From: Ruminococcaceae bacterium HV4-5-B5C
GTDB taxonomy: Bacteria; Bacillota; Clostridia; Oscillospirales; Acutalibacteraceae
Direction: 5' to 3'
Assembly: GCA_900184925.1 (NCBI GenBank)
Contig: FXYJ02000004.1
Span: 62,001 to 126,000 of the forward strand
Length of the DNA: 64,000 bases
Shown here: positions 32,503-42,302 of the stretch, piece after piece
Layout of the letters: every line of letters starts with the position of its first letter
Position numbering within the stretch: position 1 is the first letter of the stretch
Translations under genes and position numbers: made by a program
The notes under the pieces: generated by a model
What the model saw: the letters and a program-made list of their open reading frames with translations, nothing else
What the model was told of the DNA's origin: nothing
Databases searched by the model: none

Positions 32503-33420
32503 TCAATCAGGGCTGGCTTTTTCGGCGGCACGGCTTTTCAGAAAACCCCTGCCCGGCCGACGCTCGGAAAGGTAAATGGCGGCGAAAATCAAAACACAGC
32601 CGAGAAATGTGCGGATCGTCATGGCTTCCTTTAGAATCAGAATGCCGCAGAGTGTCCCGAATACGGATTCAAGGGACATGATCAGGGAAGCCTGCGATGG
32701 CTCAACCTGTTTCTGGCATACCATCTGCAGCAGAAATGCAAGAGCAGTGCTGAACAGTGAGACATAAAGCAAAGAAAGAATCATGCCCGTGTCAAGCGAA
32801 CGGGGGAATGTTTCAAAAAGGAGTGCGACGGGCAGGGCGAAAATGACGGTAACTGCGGATTGGGTGATTGTAATCAGTATAGGGTCGCCCTTCTCGGTAA
32901 AAATATCAATTGCAACAATCTGCATCGCATAGCAAAACCCGCAGAGAAGGGAAAGAAGGTCGCCGAGGTTTATGTAAAAACCGTCTTTCAGAGAAAGCAG
33001 GCCAACTCCGGCGATGCATAGAAAAGCGGAAACGACATGATAAACTCCCGGCTTCTTTTTCCGCACGGCCCATGCGAGGAATGGGACAATCACGCAGTAG
33101 ACTGCGGTTAAAAAAGCACTGTTCCCGGCGGTCGTCCTTTGGAGCCCGTATGTCTGGAGTTCAAACCCCAGAAAATTAAAAAATCCGATCACAAGACCGC
33201 CGAGCAGTTCGGTGCGTCCAAGACGAAAGAGGCGTTTCCAGAAGATGACGCTGAGTACGGCTGCGGCGATGGCAAAACGGATTACGACAATCCAGGACGG
33301 CGGTATTGCAGAGGAGATGTCTTTCACAACGACAAATGCGCTGCCCCAAATGACCGTAATAAAAAGAAGACCGAGCTTTGCAAAAAGAGATTGTTTCTGT
33401 GCTTTTGTCAAAGAATACAC
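32503..33420 (-). CDS. DMT-superfamily (EamA) transporter
   Basis: A 305-residue protein with ten predicted helices in two EamA halves, the first with the typical LLFITVIWGSAFVVVKD opening and the second ending FLGCVLIFAAIYLSE. Such permeases move amino acids, metabolites or drugs across the membrane; substrate unknown. It has its own promoter (33444-33472) and shares the palindromic terminator with the convergent small gene. Confidence 0.88.
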   Translation of the reverse strand: MYSLTKAQKQSLFAKLGLLFITVIWGSAFVVVKDISSAIPPSWIVVIRFAIAAAVLSVIFWKRLFRLGRTELLGGLVIGFFNFLGFELQTYGLQRTTAGNSAFLTAVYCVIVPFLAWAVRKKKPGVYHVVSAFLCIAGVGLLSLKDGFYINLGDLLSLLCGFCYAMQIVAIDIFTEKGDPILITITQSAVTVIFALPVALLFETFPRSLDTGMILSLLYVSLFSTALAFLLQMVCQKQVEPSQASLIMSLESVFGTLCGILILKEAMTIRTFLGCVLIFAAIYLSERRPGRGFLKSRAAEKASPD

Positions 33421-33443
33421 CTCAGGTTAAAAATTACTATTTT

Positions 33444-33472
33444 ATTATAGCACAGCTCAAAATCTCCCGCAA
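33444..33472 (-). promoter_or_regulatory. Promoter of the EamA transporter
   Basis: On the minus strand TTGCGG (33472-33467), 17-base spacer, TATAAT (33449-33444). Confidence 0.68.
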
Positions 33473-33561
33473 GTAAGCCGACTTTTGTCGGAAAAGAGGC
33501 GGCAATTTCTGATAATTTCGAAAGAAGCAACAATTACGTCCTTTTCTACAATGAGCAATTG

Positions 33562-33570
33562 TGGTATAAT
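33562..33570 (+). promoter_or_regulatory. Extended -10 promoter for the M16-lgt-folD run
   Basis: TGGTATAAT: a TGn extension with a perfect -10 at 33565-33570; the -35 is poor. A 140-base leader follows, holding a GC-rich hairpin ATCCGGCC (33664-33671) / GGCCGGAT (33677-33684) without a T-run. Confidence 0.55.
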
Positions 33571-33709
33571 AGCCGCGTGACAGTTCAGATTTGACCCAAT
33601 TTTTGCCGTGCCGTGCAGTGTGCGGTAAAAAGCGGGTTCAATAATGTAAAAAACAGCAAATGGATCCGGCCGTGCGGGCCGGATAAAATCTGCTTTTGGA
33701 GATGAGCGA

Positions 33710-34993
33710 TTGATAACAGAAGTCGACCGGCGTTCCGTCTGCGACGGTGTCGGATTCAGAAGTATCCGTGAAAGCCGTTTTAAAACGGTACGCATATCCG
33801 TGCATTTTTTCAGACCGCTGGAGCAGGAGACTGTTTCCGCTAATGCGATTCTCCCTTTTCTGCTGACGCGCGCAAGCAAGAAATACCCCGATTACACAAA
33901 GCTGAATGAGCACCTCGCAGAGCTCTACGGGGCGGAGCTTGACGCCGACGTTCAGAAAATGGGGGACAGGCAGGTCCTTTCCGTTTCCATTACCGGCCTT
34001 GCCGACCGGTATGCGCTGAACGGCGAAAAGATTTCCGGCGAGCTTTCGCGCCTGCTTTGCAGTATGCTTTTTGAGCCTCCGCTGCAGGACGGGATGTTCC
34101 CGGAAGACGGATTTGAGCAGGAAAAGCGGCAGATGATCGAAACGCTTGAAGCCGAGTTTAACGACAAGAAGCTGTATGCTCTCCGTCGCTGCGAAGAAAT
34201 TATGTTCTCCGACGAGCCTTACGGGGTTGGCCGCTACGGAACGCAGGAGCAGATTCGCGCACTCAAAAGGGACGGTCTTACAAAAGTATGGCAGCAGCTG
34301 ATCCACAGTTCAAAAGTCGAGATTCTTGTTCTGGGCGACTGTGACCCGGAGCCGGTCTTCTGCGATTTTTCCGCCGCTTTTGCAAACCTTGGGCGCAGCG
34401 GAGCGGAAGAGTGCCCAAATTTCGTGAAAAAAACGGCCGCGCAGGTGAACGACTGCACGGACAAAGAGGACGTGGCTCAGTCAAAGCTGGTTATGGGGTT
34501 CCGTGCGGGATGCGCTGAGCCGGAAAAATCCGTTCCGGCCATGAAACTCATGAGCGCTCTGTACGGAGGAACGCCGAATTCGAAGCTGTTCCTTAATGTC
34601 AGGGAAAAGATGAGCCTTTGCTATTACTGCGGGTCGGCATATAACCCGACGAAAGGAATTTTGACGGTACAGAGCGGAGTCGAGTCCGAAAATCTGGAAC
34701 GTGCAAAAGAAGAAATTCTGCATCAGCTGGATGATGTAAGAGCAGGCAGCTTTACAGATGACGATCTGCAGGCAGCAAAGCTGAGTCTCTGCAACAGCTA
34801 CCACACAATTTCCGATTCATTGGACGGACTGGAAGGATGGTATCTTTCCAAAACGTTTTCCGATCAAGGCCGCACGCCTGAAAAGGAAGCGGAGATGGTT
34901 TCCGCCGTTACAAAGGAAGAGTTGATTGCGGCTGCGCAGAATGTTACGCTCGACACGGTTTACCGCCTGACCGGAAATGAGGAGAAGGAGTGA
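33710..34993 (+). CDS. M16-family protein, YfmF-like (non-catalytic partner)
   Basis: A 427-residue protein with the two-lobed M16 peptidase fold (NAILPFLLTRASKKYPDYTKL opening, then LMSALYGGTPNSKLFLNVREK in the second half). The zinc motif HxxEH is missing, as in YfmF of Bacillus, so it is likely the non-catalytic subunit of a pair with the next gene. Starts at TTG 33710 after GGAGATGAG. The two genes overlap (TGATG). Their job in the cell is poorly known; in some Firmicutes the pair is linked with EF-P modification. Confidence 0.85.
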   Translation: MITEVDRRSVCDGVGFRSIRESRFKTVRISVHFFRPLEQETVSANAILPFLLTRASKKYPDYTKLNEHLAELYGAELDADVQKMGDRQVLSVSITGLADRYALNGEKISGELSRLLCSMLFEPPLQDGMFPEDGFEQEKRQMIETLEAEFNDKKLYALRRCEEIMFSDEPYGVGRYGTQEQIRALKRDGLTKVWQQLIHSSKVEILVLGDCDPEPVFCDFSAAFANLGRSGAEECPNFVKKTAAQVNDCTDKEDVAQSKLVMGFRAGCAEPEKSVPAMKLMSALYGGTPNSKLFLNVREKMSLCYYCGSAYNPTKGILTVQSGVESENLERAKEEILHQLDDVRAGSFTDDDLQAAKLSLCNSYHTISDSLDGLEGWYLSKTFSDQGRTPEKEAEMVSAVTKEELIAAAQNVTLDTVYRLTGNEEKE

Positions 34994-36285
34994 TGGGCAC
35001 GGAAAGCAAGATCAGGGAGATCAGCAGCGAACGGGCAGGGGAGCACTACTATGAAATACAGCATCCGTCCGGCCTCCGCATTTTCCTGTACCCGAAGGAA
35101 AAGAATAATTCCACCTATGCCATTTTCGGGACGAAATACGGTTCCATCGACAACTGCTTTCAGGCAACGGGAGACGCCGAGCCGCGGCGTGTGCCGAACG
35201 GGATTGCGCATTATCTGGAGCACAAGCTGTTTGAAAGTGAAGACGGAGACGCTTTTGCCCGTTACGCAAAAACGGGGGCGAGCGCAAACGCCTACACTTC
35301 GTTCGACATGACATGTTATCTGTTCTCCTGCACGGAGAACGTCTATGAGTCGCTGGAAATTCTGCTTGACTTTGTTCAGTCGCCGTACTTTACGGAACAG
35401 ACGGTGCAGAAAGAGCAGGGAATCATCGGGCAGGAAATCCGCATGTATGACGATACGCCTCAGTGGCGTGTTATGTTCAACCTGCTCAGTGCGCTGTATC
35501 ACACCCACCCGGTTAAGATCGACATTGCGGGAACGACCGACAGCATTGCCAAGATCACGCCGGAACTGCTTTACAGCTGTTACCGAACCTTTTATAATCT
35601 GAATAACATGGCCCTCTGCATTGCGGGAAATATTGAACCGGAACGTGTTCTGGCGCTGTGCGACAAAATGCTCAAGCCTTCGCTTGTGTCAAGCGTGGAA
35701 CGCATTTTTGAGCCGGAGCCGGAAAGTATCGTGAAACCGAGGGTCGAGCAGAGCCTTTCCGTCGCAGTTCCTCTGTTTGAGTTTGGGTTTAAGGAATCCG
35801 TCGCAAAAGGGCGAGCCTCCGTAAGGCAACTCGCCGAAACAGATATCCTTCTTGAGGCGTTGGCCTCACCTGCTTCACCTCTTTACCGAAGCCTTCTGGA
35901 CGACGGCCTGATTAATGAGGCGTCATTCAGCCATGAATATTTCGAGGGCCCCGGGTTTGCGTCTGTGATTTTTTCCGGAGAATCGTCCGACCCCGACGCG
36001 GTTGCCGACCGCATCCGCAGGGAAGTTGGGCGCGTCCGCCGCGAAGGAATCGGCAGAGATGCGTTTCGCAGGGCGAAAAACGCGGTGTACGGGCGCAACC
36101 TCATGGCGCTGAATGACGCGGGTGTCATTGCGAATACGGTGATTTCTCTTGCTTTTGCCGGTCGAGAGCTTTATTCTTATATTGATGCCGTAGCGGATGC
36201 GGATGCGGATGCTGTCCTTTCCCGTCTTGAGACGCAGCTGAATCCGGATCTTTCCGCAATCTCCATCGTGAAACCGGTCCGGTAA
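34993..36285 (+). CDS. M16-family zinc protease, YfmH-like (catalytic partner)
   Basis: A 430-residue M16 peptidase with the inverted zinc motif HYLEH (HxxEH, ~residue 75) and a downstream glutamate ligand region EQGIIGQEIRMYDD. The second half keeps the family's R/Y substrate-binding region only loosely. Translation begins at ATG 34993, overlapping the stop of the YfmF-like gene by one base, so the two subunits are made together. Cytoplasmic peptidase of unknown substrate. GGAG at 34981-34984 is the likely ribosome-binding site. Confidence 0.88.
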   Translation: MGTESKIREISSERAGEHYYEIQHPSGLRIFLYPKEKNNSTYAIFGTKYGSIDNCFQATGDAEPRRVPNGIAHYLEHKLFESEDGDAFARYAKTGASANAYTSFDMTCYLFSCTENVYESLEILLDFVQSPYFTEQTVQKEQGIIGQEIRMYDDTPQWRVMFNLLSALYHTHPVKIDIAGTTDSIAKITPELLYSCYRTFYNLNNMALCIAGNIEPERVLALCDKMLKPSLVSSVERIFEPEPESIVKPRVEQSLSVAVPLFEFGFKESVAKGRASVRQLAETDILLEALASPASPLYRSLLDDGLINEASFSHEYFEGPGFASVIFSGESSDPDAVADRIRREVGRVRREGIGRDAFRRAKNAVYGRNLMALNDAGVIANTVISLAFAGRELYSYIDAVADADADAVLSRLETQLNPDLSAISIVKPVR

Positions 36286-36334
36286 TGTCCAACGTGCGGA
36301 CAATTATATTATTTTATAAGAAGTGGTGGATCAA

Positions 36335-37417
36335 ATGTATAATGTTACATTTCCGGGTCTGGGAATCAACGTGACCGTCAACCCGACGGCATTTCGAATC
36401 GGAAACCATGATTTCGCCTGGTACGGCGTTATTATTGCCGTGGCTTTCCTTCTCGCTTTCCTGTATGCCATTAAAAGCTGCAAACGCTTTCACATGGATG
36501 AGGACAAGCTTATTGACGCGGTGATCGTCGGAATCATTGCCGGCGTGATCGGTGCAAGACTGTATTATGTCCTTTTTGATGCAAGCAGCGATTATATCAA
36601 CAATCCGATTTCAATCCTTTATATCTGGAACGGAGGCCTCGGTATTTACGGGGGCGTTATCTGCGGTCTGCTTGGTGCCGCCCTTATGGCAAAGCACCGG
36701 AAGATCAGCGTCCCTGCTGTGCTGGACCTCGGTTCGCTCGGGTTCCTGATTGGCCAGTCGATCGGCCGCTGGGGCAATTTTGTGAATCAGGAAGCATTTG
36801 GTACAGCAACCAACCTTCCGTGGCGCATGTCGAGTGAAGCGACCCAGGCGGTTTCCACTACGGGCGTGCATCCGTGCTTCCTTTATGAATCTCTCTGGTG
36901 CCTGCTGGGTTTTGTTCTGCTACATATTTTCAGCAGAAAATTCAGGAGATACGACGGGCAGGTATTTCTCCTTTACAGCATTTGGTACGGAGTCGAGCGC
37001 TTTTTCGTCGAGGGGCTGCGTACCGACAGCCTGCTGACGCCGTATTTCCCATTGCGCATTTCTCAGGTGGTGGCTGCTGTTGCGGTGATTGCAGGCGTCG
37101 TTCTGATGATTGTTTTCCGTAACCGGACAACGCTTACCGGATGCGGTTCTCCCAAAATTATGGAACTGAATTCGATTATTGACGAGGTATCCGAGAAGAA
37201 AAAGAAAGAAATAAAACTGGACGACGACGGAACCAGCACCATTTTTGAAAGTTCCGACGAAGCCAATACTGTTATGGCCGGAGGTTCCATCCGCGATGAG
37301 GGTGGAGAGCAGGCCGAAAAGCCGCAGGAATCTTCTGTACCTGACGAAGGGGAAGAAGTTCCGCCGACGGTCGGGGATGCTGAAAAAGAGGAAGAAACGA
37401 ATCAAAAAGACGAATAA
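36335..37417 (+). CDS. lgt: Prolipoprotein diacylglyceryl transferase with acidic C-terminal extension
   Basis: A 360-residue membrane enzyme. The Lgt signature is clear: GARLYYVLFD, then GGLGIYGGVICG, and the catalytic-region QSIGRWGNFVNQEAFG. It transfers diacylglycerol from phosphatidylglycerol to the lipobox cysteine of prelipoproteins, the first step of lipoprotein maturation. Beyond the last membrane helix (~residue 265) the protein has ~95 extra residues, rich in Glu, Asp, Lys and Ser, probably a disordered cytoplasmic tail; standard Lgt proteins end soon after the last helix. ATG 36335 chosen over two in-frame GTGs at 36323 and 36326. Confidence 0.93.
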   Translation: MYNVTFPGLGINVTVNPTAFRIGNHDFAWYGVIIAVAFLLAFLYAIKSCKRFHMDEDKLIDAVIVGIIAGVIGARLYYVLFDASSDYINNPISILYIWNGGLGIYGGVICGLLGAALMAKHRKISVPAVLDLGSLGFLIGQSIGRWGNFVNQEAFGTATNLPWRMSSEATQAVSTTGVHPCFLYESLWCLLGFVLLHIFSRKFRRYDGQVFLLYSIWYGVERFFVEGLRTDSLLTPYFPLRISQVVAAVAVIAGVVLMIVFRNRTTLTGCGSPKIMELNSIIDEVSEKKKKEIKLDDDGTSTIFESSDEANTVMAGGSIRDEGGEQAEKPQESSVPDEGEEVPPTVGDAEKEEETNQKDE

Positions 37418-37447
37418 ATGAAAACGTGTGCGGAAGGGAATGGGGCA

Positions 37448-38308
37448 ATGGGGCAGTTAATTGACGGGAAGGCAGTTTCGAAGGAAATCAAGACTTCCGT
37501 TGCATCCGAAGTGGAAGAACTCAAAAAGTCTGGCATTACGCCGGGGCTGGCGGTCGTTCTGGTCGGGAGTGACCCCGCGTCACGCACCTATGTGACAAAT
37601 AAAGAAAAAGACTGTGCTTCCGTAGGTATTTATTCGGAAGAATATGCACTGCCGGAGACAACAAGCCAAAAAGAGCTGCTCGACCTTGTTCATACCCTGA
37701 ACGCAAAGAAAACAATTCACGGCATCCTCGTTCAGCTTCCTCTGCCGAAGGGCCTCGAGGAAGAGGAAGTGATCCAGACCATTCACCCGCTGAAAGATGT
37801 GGATGCATTTCATCCCGAGAATGTCGGAAGAATCATGATCGGAAACTGCCGTTTCTTGCCCTGCACGCCTGCCGGAATTATGGAACTGATTCACCACGAG
37901 GGGATTTCTGCAGAAGGAAAACGCTGCGTTGTGGTCGGCAGAAGCAATATAGTCGGAAAACCGATGGCGATGCTGCTGCTTCATGAAAACGGAACGGTAA
38001 CGATCTGTCACAGTAAGACAAAGGATCTTAAAAAAATCTGCCTGGAAGCCGATATTCTGGTCGCGGCAGTCGGCAGGCCCAAGTTCATTACCGCGGATAT
38101 GGTAAAGCCCGGTGCCGTGGTGATTGATGTCGGAATGGATCGGGATGAAAACGGGAAGCTGTGCGGCGACGTTGACTTTTCTGAAGTGCAGCACGTAGCC
38201 TCGCGCATCACCCCCGTTCCCGGCGGAGTAGGCCCCATGACGCGGGCCATGCTGCTGAAAAATACAATTACGGCGGCAAAAATTCAGAACGGGATTCCCG
38301 TTCTCTGA
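37448..38308 (+). CDS. folD: Bifunctional methylene-THF dehydrogenase/cyclohydrolase
   Basis: A 286-residue enzyme with both FolD signatures: the catalytic Tyr-Lys segment ([17 protein letters not shown]) with VQLPLPKGL, and the nucleotide-binding [17 protein letters not shown] and [16 protein letters not shown]. It interconverts 5,10-methylene-, methenyl- and 10-formyl-tetrahydrofolate, feeding purine synthesis and, in acetogens and relatives, one-carbon metabolism. ATG 37448 follows AAGGGAATGGGG. dxs begins 12 bases after its stop; the genes xseA, xseB and ispA that often separate the two are missing here. Confidence 0.96.
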   Translation: MGQLIDGKAVSKEIKTSVASEVEELKKSGITPGLAVVLVGSDPASRTYVTNKEKDCASVGIYSEEYALPETTSQKELLDLVHTLNAKKTIHGILVQLPLPKGLEEEEVIQTIHPLKDVDAFHPENVGRIMIGNCRFLPCTPAGIMELIHHEGISAEGKRCVVVGRSNIVGKPMAMLLLHENGTVTICHSKTKDLKKICLEADILVAAVGRPKFITADMVKPGAVVIDVGMDRDENGKLCGDVDFSEVQHVASRITPVPGGVGPMTRAMLLKNTITAAKIQNGIPVL

Positions 38309-38320
38309 GAGGATTTTTCG

Positions 38321-40195
38321 ATGAGCGGCCTTTTAGACACAGTTAAATTTCCGGAAGACCTGAAAGGGCTGTCATCCGAACAATTAAAACAGCTTTGCTC
38401 CGAAATCAGAACTAAAATCATTCATACAGTATCCGAAAACGGCGGGCATCTTGCATCGAATCTTGGCGTGGTCGAGCTTACGGTCGCACTGCACCGCGCG
38501 TTTAATTCGGAAAATGATACGATTGTCTGGGACGTCGGCCATCAGGCTTATACGCATAAAATCCTGACCGGCCGAGGCGACCGTATTTCTAAAATTCGCA
38601 CTAAGGACGGTCTTTCCGGTTTCCCAAACAGATTGGAAAGCACATATGACCCGTTTACCTGTGGGCACAGCAGTACGTCGATTTCTTCAGCGCTTGGCTT
38701 GGCCAAAGCGAAGGAACTGAAAAATGACGACGGTTTTGTCGTCGCGGTCATTGGCGATGGAGCGCTGACGGGCGGGCTTGCGTACGAGGGTCTGAACAAT
38801 GCGGGGCGCCTGAAAAGAAATTTTATCGTCGTTTTAAATGACAATTCCATGTCCATTTCGCGCAATGTCGGCTCCATGGCGCGTTATCTTGCCAAAATCC
38901 GGACAAAGCCCTCCTATTTCCGCATTAAGGGCAGGGTGGAAAGAGTACTGGATCATATTCCGGTTATCGGTAAGCCGCTGCACCATCTTCTGACAAAAGC
39001 GAAATCTGTCGTGAAGCAGATTCTTTACGACAATACGATTTTTGAAGACATGGGCTTTTATTATTACGGACCGTTTGACGGCCACGACCTCAATAAAATG
39101 ATTGAGGTCTTCAATAATGTGAAGAGCATTAAGCACCCGGTTCTGCTCCATGTCGTTACGCAGAAGGGCAGGGGGTACTCCTTTGCCGAGCACAATCCCG
39201 GAGCGTTTCACGGCGTCTCAAAGTTCAATATTACAACCGGAAAGAGTCTTTCTTCCGACCGTGATTTTTCTTCGATTTTTGGCCAGACACTCAGCGAGTT
39301 TGCGGAGCGTGACGACAGGATCTGCGGAGTGACCGCAGCAATGCAGACGGGAACGGGCCTTGCAGGTTTTGGGAAAAAATACCCGGAGCGCTTTTTCGAC
39401 ACGGGTATCGCCGAAGAACACGCCGTTACCTTTTGCGGCGGACTTGCCGTTGGAGGCATGCTCCCTGTTTTTGCGGTCTATTCCTCCTTCCTGCAGCGCG
39501 GTTACGACCAGATGATCCACGATGTTGCACTGCAGGGCACAAAGGTCGTGTTTGCCATCGACCGGGCTGGAATTGTCGGCGAAGACGGGCAGACCCATCA
39601 GGGAATTTTTGACGCGGCATTCTTTAATACGATTCCGGGTTCCGTCGTTTATTCGCCGTCGTATTTCGACGAACTGAAAACATCTCTCCGCCTGGCGCTT
39701 TACGACAGTGCAGGAATTGCTGCGGTTCGCTATCCCCGGGGGAAGCAGTTGTTCCGTCCGTTCGATTTTCAGCCGAGCGGGATGCCTTATGACCATTACG
39801 GTGACCCTGATTCGCCTGTTATGATCGTAACATACGGCAGGCTGTTTTCCTTTGCATGTCTTGCCGTTTCCAAACTGGCACGGCGGGGGATCAGCGCAGG
39901 AGTGCTGAAACTGAACCGGATTATGCCGATTGACAAGGAAGCCGTTTCATCCGTCCGTTCTGCAGCCCATGTTTTCTTCTTTGAGGAGGGTATTGAGCGG
40001 GGAGGCGTCGGGGAACGCTTCTATTATCTGCTTGGGCAGACCGGGTTTACGGGCACATTTTACCTCAGGGCGATCCGCGGATTCGTTCCTCAGGCGACAA
40101 TGATGGAAGCTCTCAATGCTTTGGGGCTCGATGATGCAGGAATGGTAAAAATGATTCTCACGGAGTGCGCAAATGATGGAGAAAAAAAGGCTTGA
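38321..40195 (+). CDS. dxs: 1-deoxy-D-xylulose-5-phosphate synthase
   Basis: A 624-residue transketolase-like enzyme. Thiamine diphosphate motif GDGALTGGLAYEGLNNAG...NDNSMSIS, the catalytic-histidine region WDVGHQAYTHKILTGR, and the Dxs-typical GIAEEHAVTFCGGLA and DRAGIVGEDGQTHQG. Condenses pyruvate with glyceraldehyde-3-phosphate to start the MEP route to isoprenoids and supplies thiamine and pyridoxal precursors. Overlaps tlyA by 23 bases. Confidence 0.96.
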   Translation: MSGLLDTVKFPEDLKGLSSEQLKQLCSEIRTKIIHTVSENGGHLASNLGVVELTVALHRAFNSENDTIVWDVGHQAYTHKILTGRGDRISKIRTKDGLSGFPNRLESTYDPFTCGHSSTSISSALGLAKAKELKNDDGFVVAVIGDGALTGGLAYEGLNNAGRLKRNFIVVLNDNSMSISRNVGSMARYLAKIRTKPSYFRIKGRVERVLDHIPVIGKPLHHLLTKAKSVVKQILYDNTIFEDMGFYYYGPFDGHDLNKMIEVFNNVKSIKHPVLLHVVTQKGRGYSFAEHNPGAFHGVSKFNITTGKSLSSDRDFSSIFGQTLSEFAERDDRICGVTAAMQTGTGLAGFGKKYPERFFDTGIAEEHAVTFCGGLAVGGMLPVFAVYSSFLQRGYDQMIHDVALQGTKVVFAIDRAGIVGEDGQTHQGIFDAAFFNTIPGSVVYSPSYFDELKTSLRLALYDSAGIAAVRYPRGKQLFRPFDFQPSGMPYDHYGDPDSPVMIVTYGRLFSFACLAVSKLARRGISAGVLKLNRIMPIDKEAVSSVRSAAHVFFFEEGIERGGVGERFYYLLGQTGFTGTFYLRAIRGFVPQATMMEALNALGLDDAGMVKMILTECANDGEKKA

Positions 40196-40991
40196 CTGCC
40201 TGATTTATGAACGCGGCCTTGCAGAGAGCAGGGAAAAGGCAAGGATTGCCGTCATGATCGGCAATGCTTATGTGAATGGCCAGAAGCAGGATAAGCCGGG
40301 CACCATGCTTTCGGCGGATTCCAAAATCGAACTGCGGGGAGAAGCTCCGAAATATGTAAGCCGCGGTGGTCTGAAGCTCGAAAAGGCTATGCAGGAATTC
40401 CCGATTACACTAAATGGCAAAACGACGATGGACATCGGGGCCTCAACGGGTGGATTCACGGACTGCATGCTGCAAAACGGTGCGGCGAAGGTTTATGCCG
40501 TCGATGTGGGATACGGTCAGCTGGCCTGGAAACTTCGCACAGATCCACGCGTAGTGAATCTGGAACGCACGAATGTGCGTTATCTGACATCGGAGCAGGT
40601 GCCGGAGCAGGTCGATTTTTTCAGTGTGGATGTGGCGTTCATTTCTCTGAAGCTGGTTCTTCCGGCGGCGCGTCCCTTTTTGAAAGACGGGGGCGAGGCC
40701 GTGTGCCTGATCAAACCACAGTTTGAGGCCGGGCGTGAAAAAGTAGGAAAAAAAGGTGTAGTTCGTGATCCTTCCGTTCATGAAGAAGTGATCGAAGCGA
40801 TCACGGGTTTTGCGCTTCAGAACGGTTTTTCGATTCTTGGACTGACGTTTTCGCCGGTCAAGGGACCGGAAGGGAATATCGAATATCTTCTTTACCTGAG
40901 AAAAGACGAAGAAACTTCCGCGAATATGCCGGATATTAAAAGTCTGGTTGAGAATTCTCACCGTGTTTTAAACGGTGGAGGAAAATCATGA
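40173..40991 (+). CDS. tlyA: TlyA-family rRNA (cytidine-2'-O)-methyltransferase
   Basis: A 272-residue protein: N-terminal S4 RNA-binding domain (KKRLDCLIYERGLAESREKA, then KYVSRGGLKLEKA) and a C-terminal RrmJ/FtsJ-type methyltransferase domain (DIGASTGGFTDCMLQNGA, DVAFISLKL). TlyA methylates ribose 2'-O positions in 16S/23S rRNA; older annotations call it hemolysin A. Start at ATG 40173, inside the end of dxs; it overlaps nadK by 4 bases. Standard member of this Firmicutes cluster. Confidence 0.93.
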   Translation: MMEKKRLDCLIYERGLAESREKARIAVMIGNAYVNGQKQDKPGTMLSADSKIELRGEAPKYVSRGGLKLEKAMQEFPITLNGKTTMDIGASTGGFTDCMLQNGAAKVYAVDVGYGQLAWKLRTDPRVVNLERTNVRYLTSEQVPEQVDFFSVDVAFISLKLVLPAARPFLKDGGEAVCLIKPQFEAGREKVGKKGVVRDPSVHEEVIEAITGFALQNGFSILGLTFSPVKGPEGNIEYLLYLRKDEETSANMPDIKSLVENSHRVLNGGGKS

Positions 40992-41851
40992 ATATTGCTG
41001 TTTTGCCGAACCTGAGCCGTGAAAAAGCACAGTATTATACGGCGCGTCTGATCGAGCGTCTCAACGGATTCGGCTCGCACATTTTCATGCAGAGCAAATT
41101 CCAGGATGACTTTTCCGGGTATGCGATCCATTTTTTTGAAGATTTCAGCGAAATGGTGCGTTCCTGCGACCTGATCATCGCTCTTGGCGGTGACGGAACC
41201 ATCATCCACAGTGCACGCCACGCCGCCGCTTTTGATAAACCGGTTCTAGGTGTCAATGTAGGACGCCTCGGCTTTCTGGCGGAGCTGGAAACAGATGAAT
41301 TCGACGAACTCGAAAAACTGGCGGAGGGAAATTATCAGATTGAAAGACGCATGATGCTTGAAATTCACTATGCGGAAAACGGAGTGGAGAAAACATGTGC
41401 GGCCCTCAACGACGCTGTTTTGATGCGCGGCACACTTTCGCCGATGCCGGATTTTCGGGTCGATTTCAATGGCCAGACCGTGTGTGATTACCGCGGCGAT
41501 GGACTGATCCTGTCGACCCCGACCGGTTCCACGGCTTACTCACTGTCGGCGGGCGGACCGATTATTGATCCGCAGCTTTCCTGCATTCTGCTTTCTCCCA
41601 TTTGTTCCCATTCGCTGCTGACCCGCCCTGTCGTATTCGGCCCGAGCGCACGGCTCAGCGTACAGACACATTTTCGCGGTGAGGGCGATGTGTTTCTTAC
41701 CATGGACGGGGAGATTCCGGTTAAAATCAGCCGGGGACAGAAAATAGAGTTTTACCGTTCGGAAAAAACGGTTGGAATTGTGAGACTGAAGAATCACAAT
41801 TTCTATGATATCGTGAATGAAAAACTGGGAGACGGGAGGAATGACGCTTGA
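40988..41851 (+). CDS. nadK: NAD kinase
   Basis: A 287-residue kinase with the conserved GGDGTIIHSAR (~residue 65) and NDAVLMRG motifs and the TGSTAYSLSAGGPI loop. Phosphorylates NAD to NADP. ATGA overlap with tlyA before it and a four-base overlap with argR after it show tight translational coupling. Confidence 0.95.
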   Translation: MNIAVLPNLSREKAQYYTARLIERLNGFGSHIFMQSKFQDDFSGYAIHFFEDFSEMVRSCDLIIALGGDGTIIHSARHAAAFDKPVLGVNVGRLGFLAELETDEFDELEKLAEGNYQIERRMMLEIHYAENGVEKTCAALNDAVLMRGTLSPMPDFRVDFNGQTVCDYRGDGLILSTPTGSTAYSLSAGGPIIDPQLSCILLSPICSHSLLTRPVVFGPSARLSVQTHFRGEGDVFLTMDGEIPVKISRGQKIEFYRSEKTVGIVRLKNHNFYDIVNEKLGDGRNDA

Positions 41852-42297
41852 AGAAAAAACGTCATGAAAAGATACTGGAGCTGATCCGGCAGCATTCTAT
41901 CGATACGCAGGAGGAGCTTCTCCGTCTGCTCCGCGAGGCGGGCTATGACGTAACGCAGGCCACGGTATCGCGCGACATTAAGGAGCTTCGTCTGCTGAAG
42001 ATGCTTTCTCCGGACGGAAAATACCGGTATGTACCCGCCAAAAACGAAGGGAAAGAAAATTCCGGGAAATTTTATTCTCTCTTTTCCGACTCTGCGATTT
42101 CTGTCGGCGAGGCCCAGAACATCGTATGTGTAAAATGCCAGACAGGTATGGCGAACGCCGTGTGTGCGGCAATGGATTCACTGGGCAGGGAAGACATCGT
42201 CGGCACTCTTGCAGGAGACGATACAATCTTTATTCTTATGAAAGACAGCGGGAAAGCGGAACTTCTCGCCGAAGAACTGAAAAACATAATCAGGTGA
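41848..42297 (+). CDS. argR: Arginine repressor
   Basis: A 149-residue regulator: N-terminal winged helix (QEELLRLLREAGYDVTQATV, then SRDIKELRLLK) and a C-terminal hexamerisation and arginine-binding domain (GTLAGDDTIFILMKD). With arginine it represses arginine synthesis and can activate its breakdown. It begins with TTG at 41848 after GGGAGGA. The place between nadK and recN is conserved in many Firmicutes (ahrC). Confidence 0.95.
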   Translation: MKKKRHEKILELIRQHSIDTQEELLRLLREAGYDVTQATVSRDIKELRLLKMLSPDGKYRYVPAKNEGKENSGKFYSLFSDSAISVGEAQNIVCVKCQTGMANAVCAAMDSLGREDIVGTLAGDDTIFILMKDSGKAELLAEELKNIIR

Positions 42298-42302
42298 TTT
42301 TC

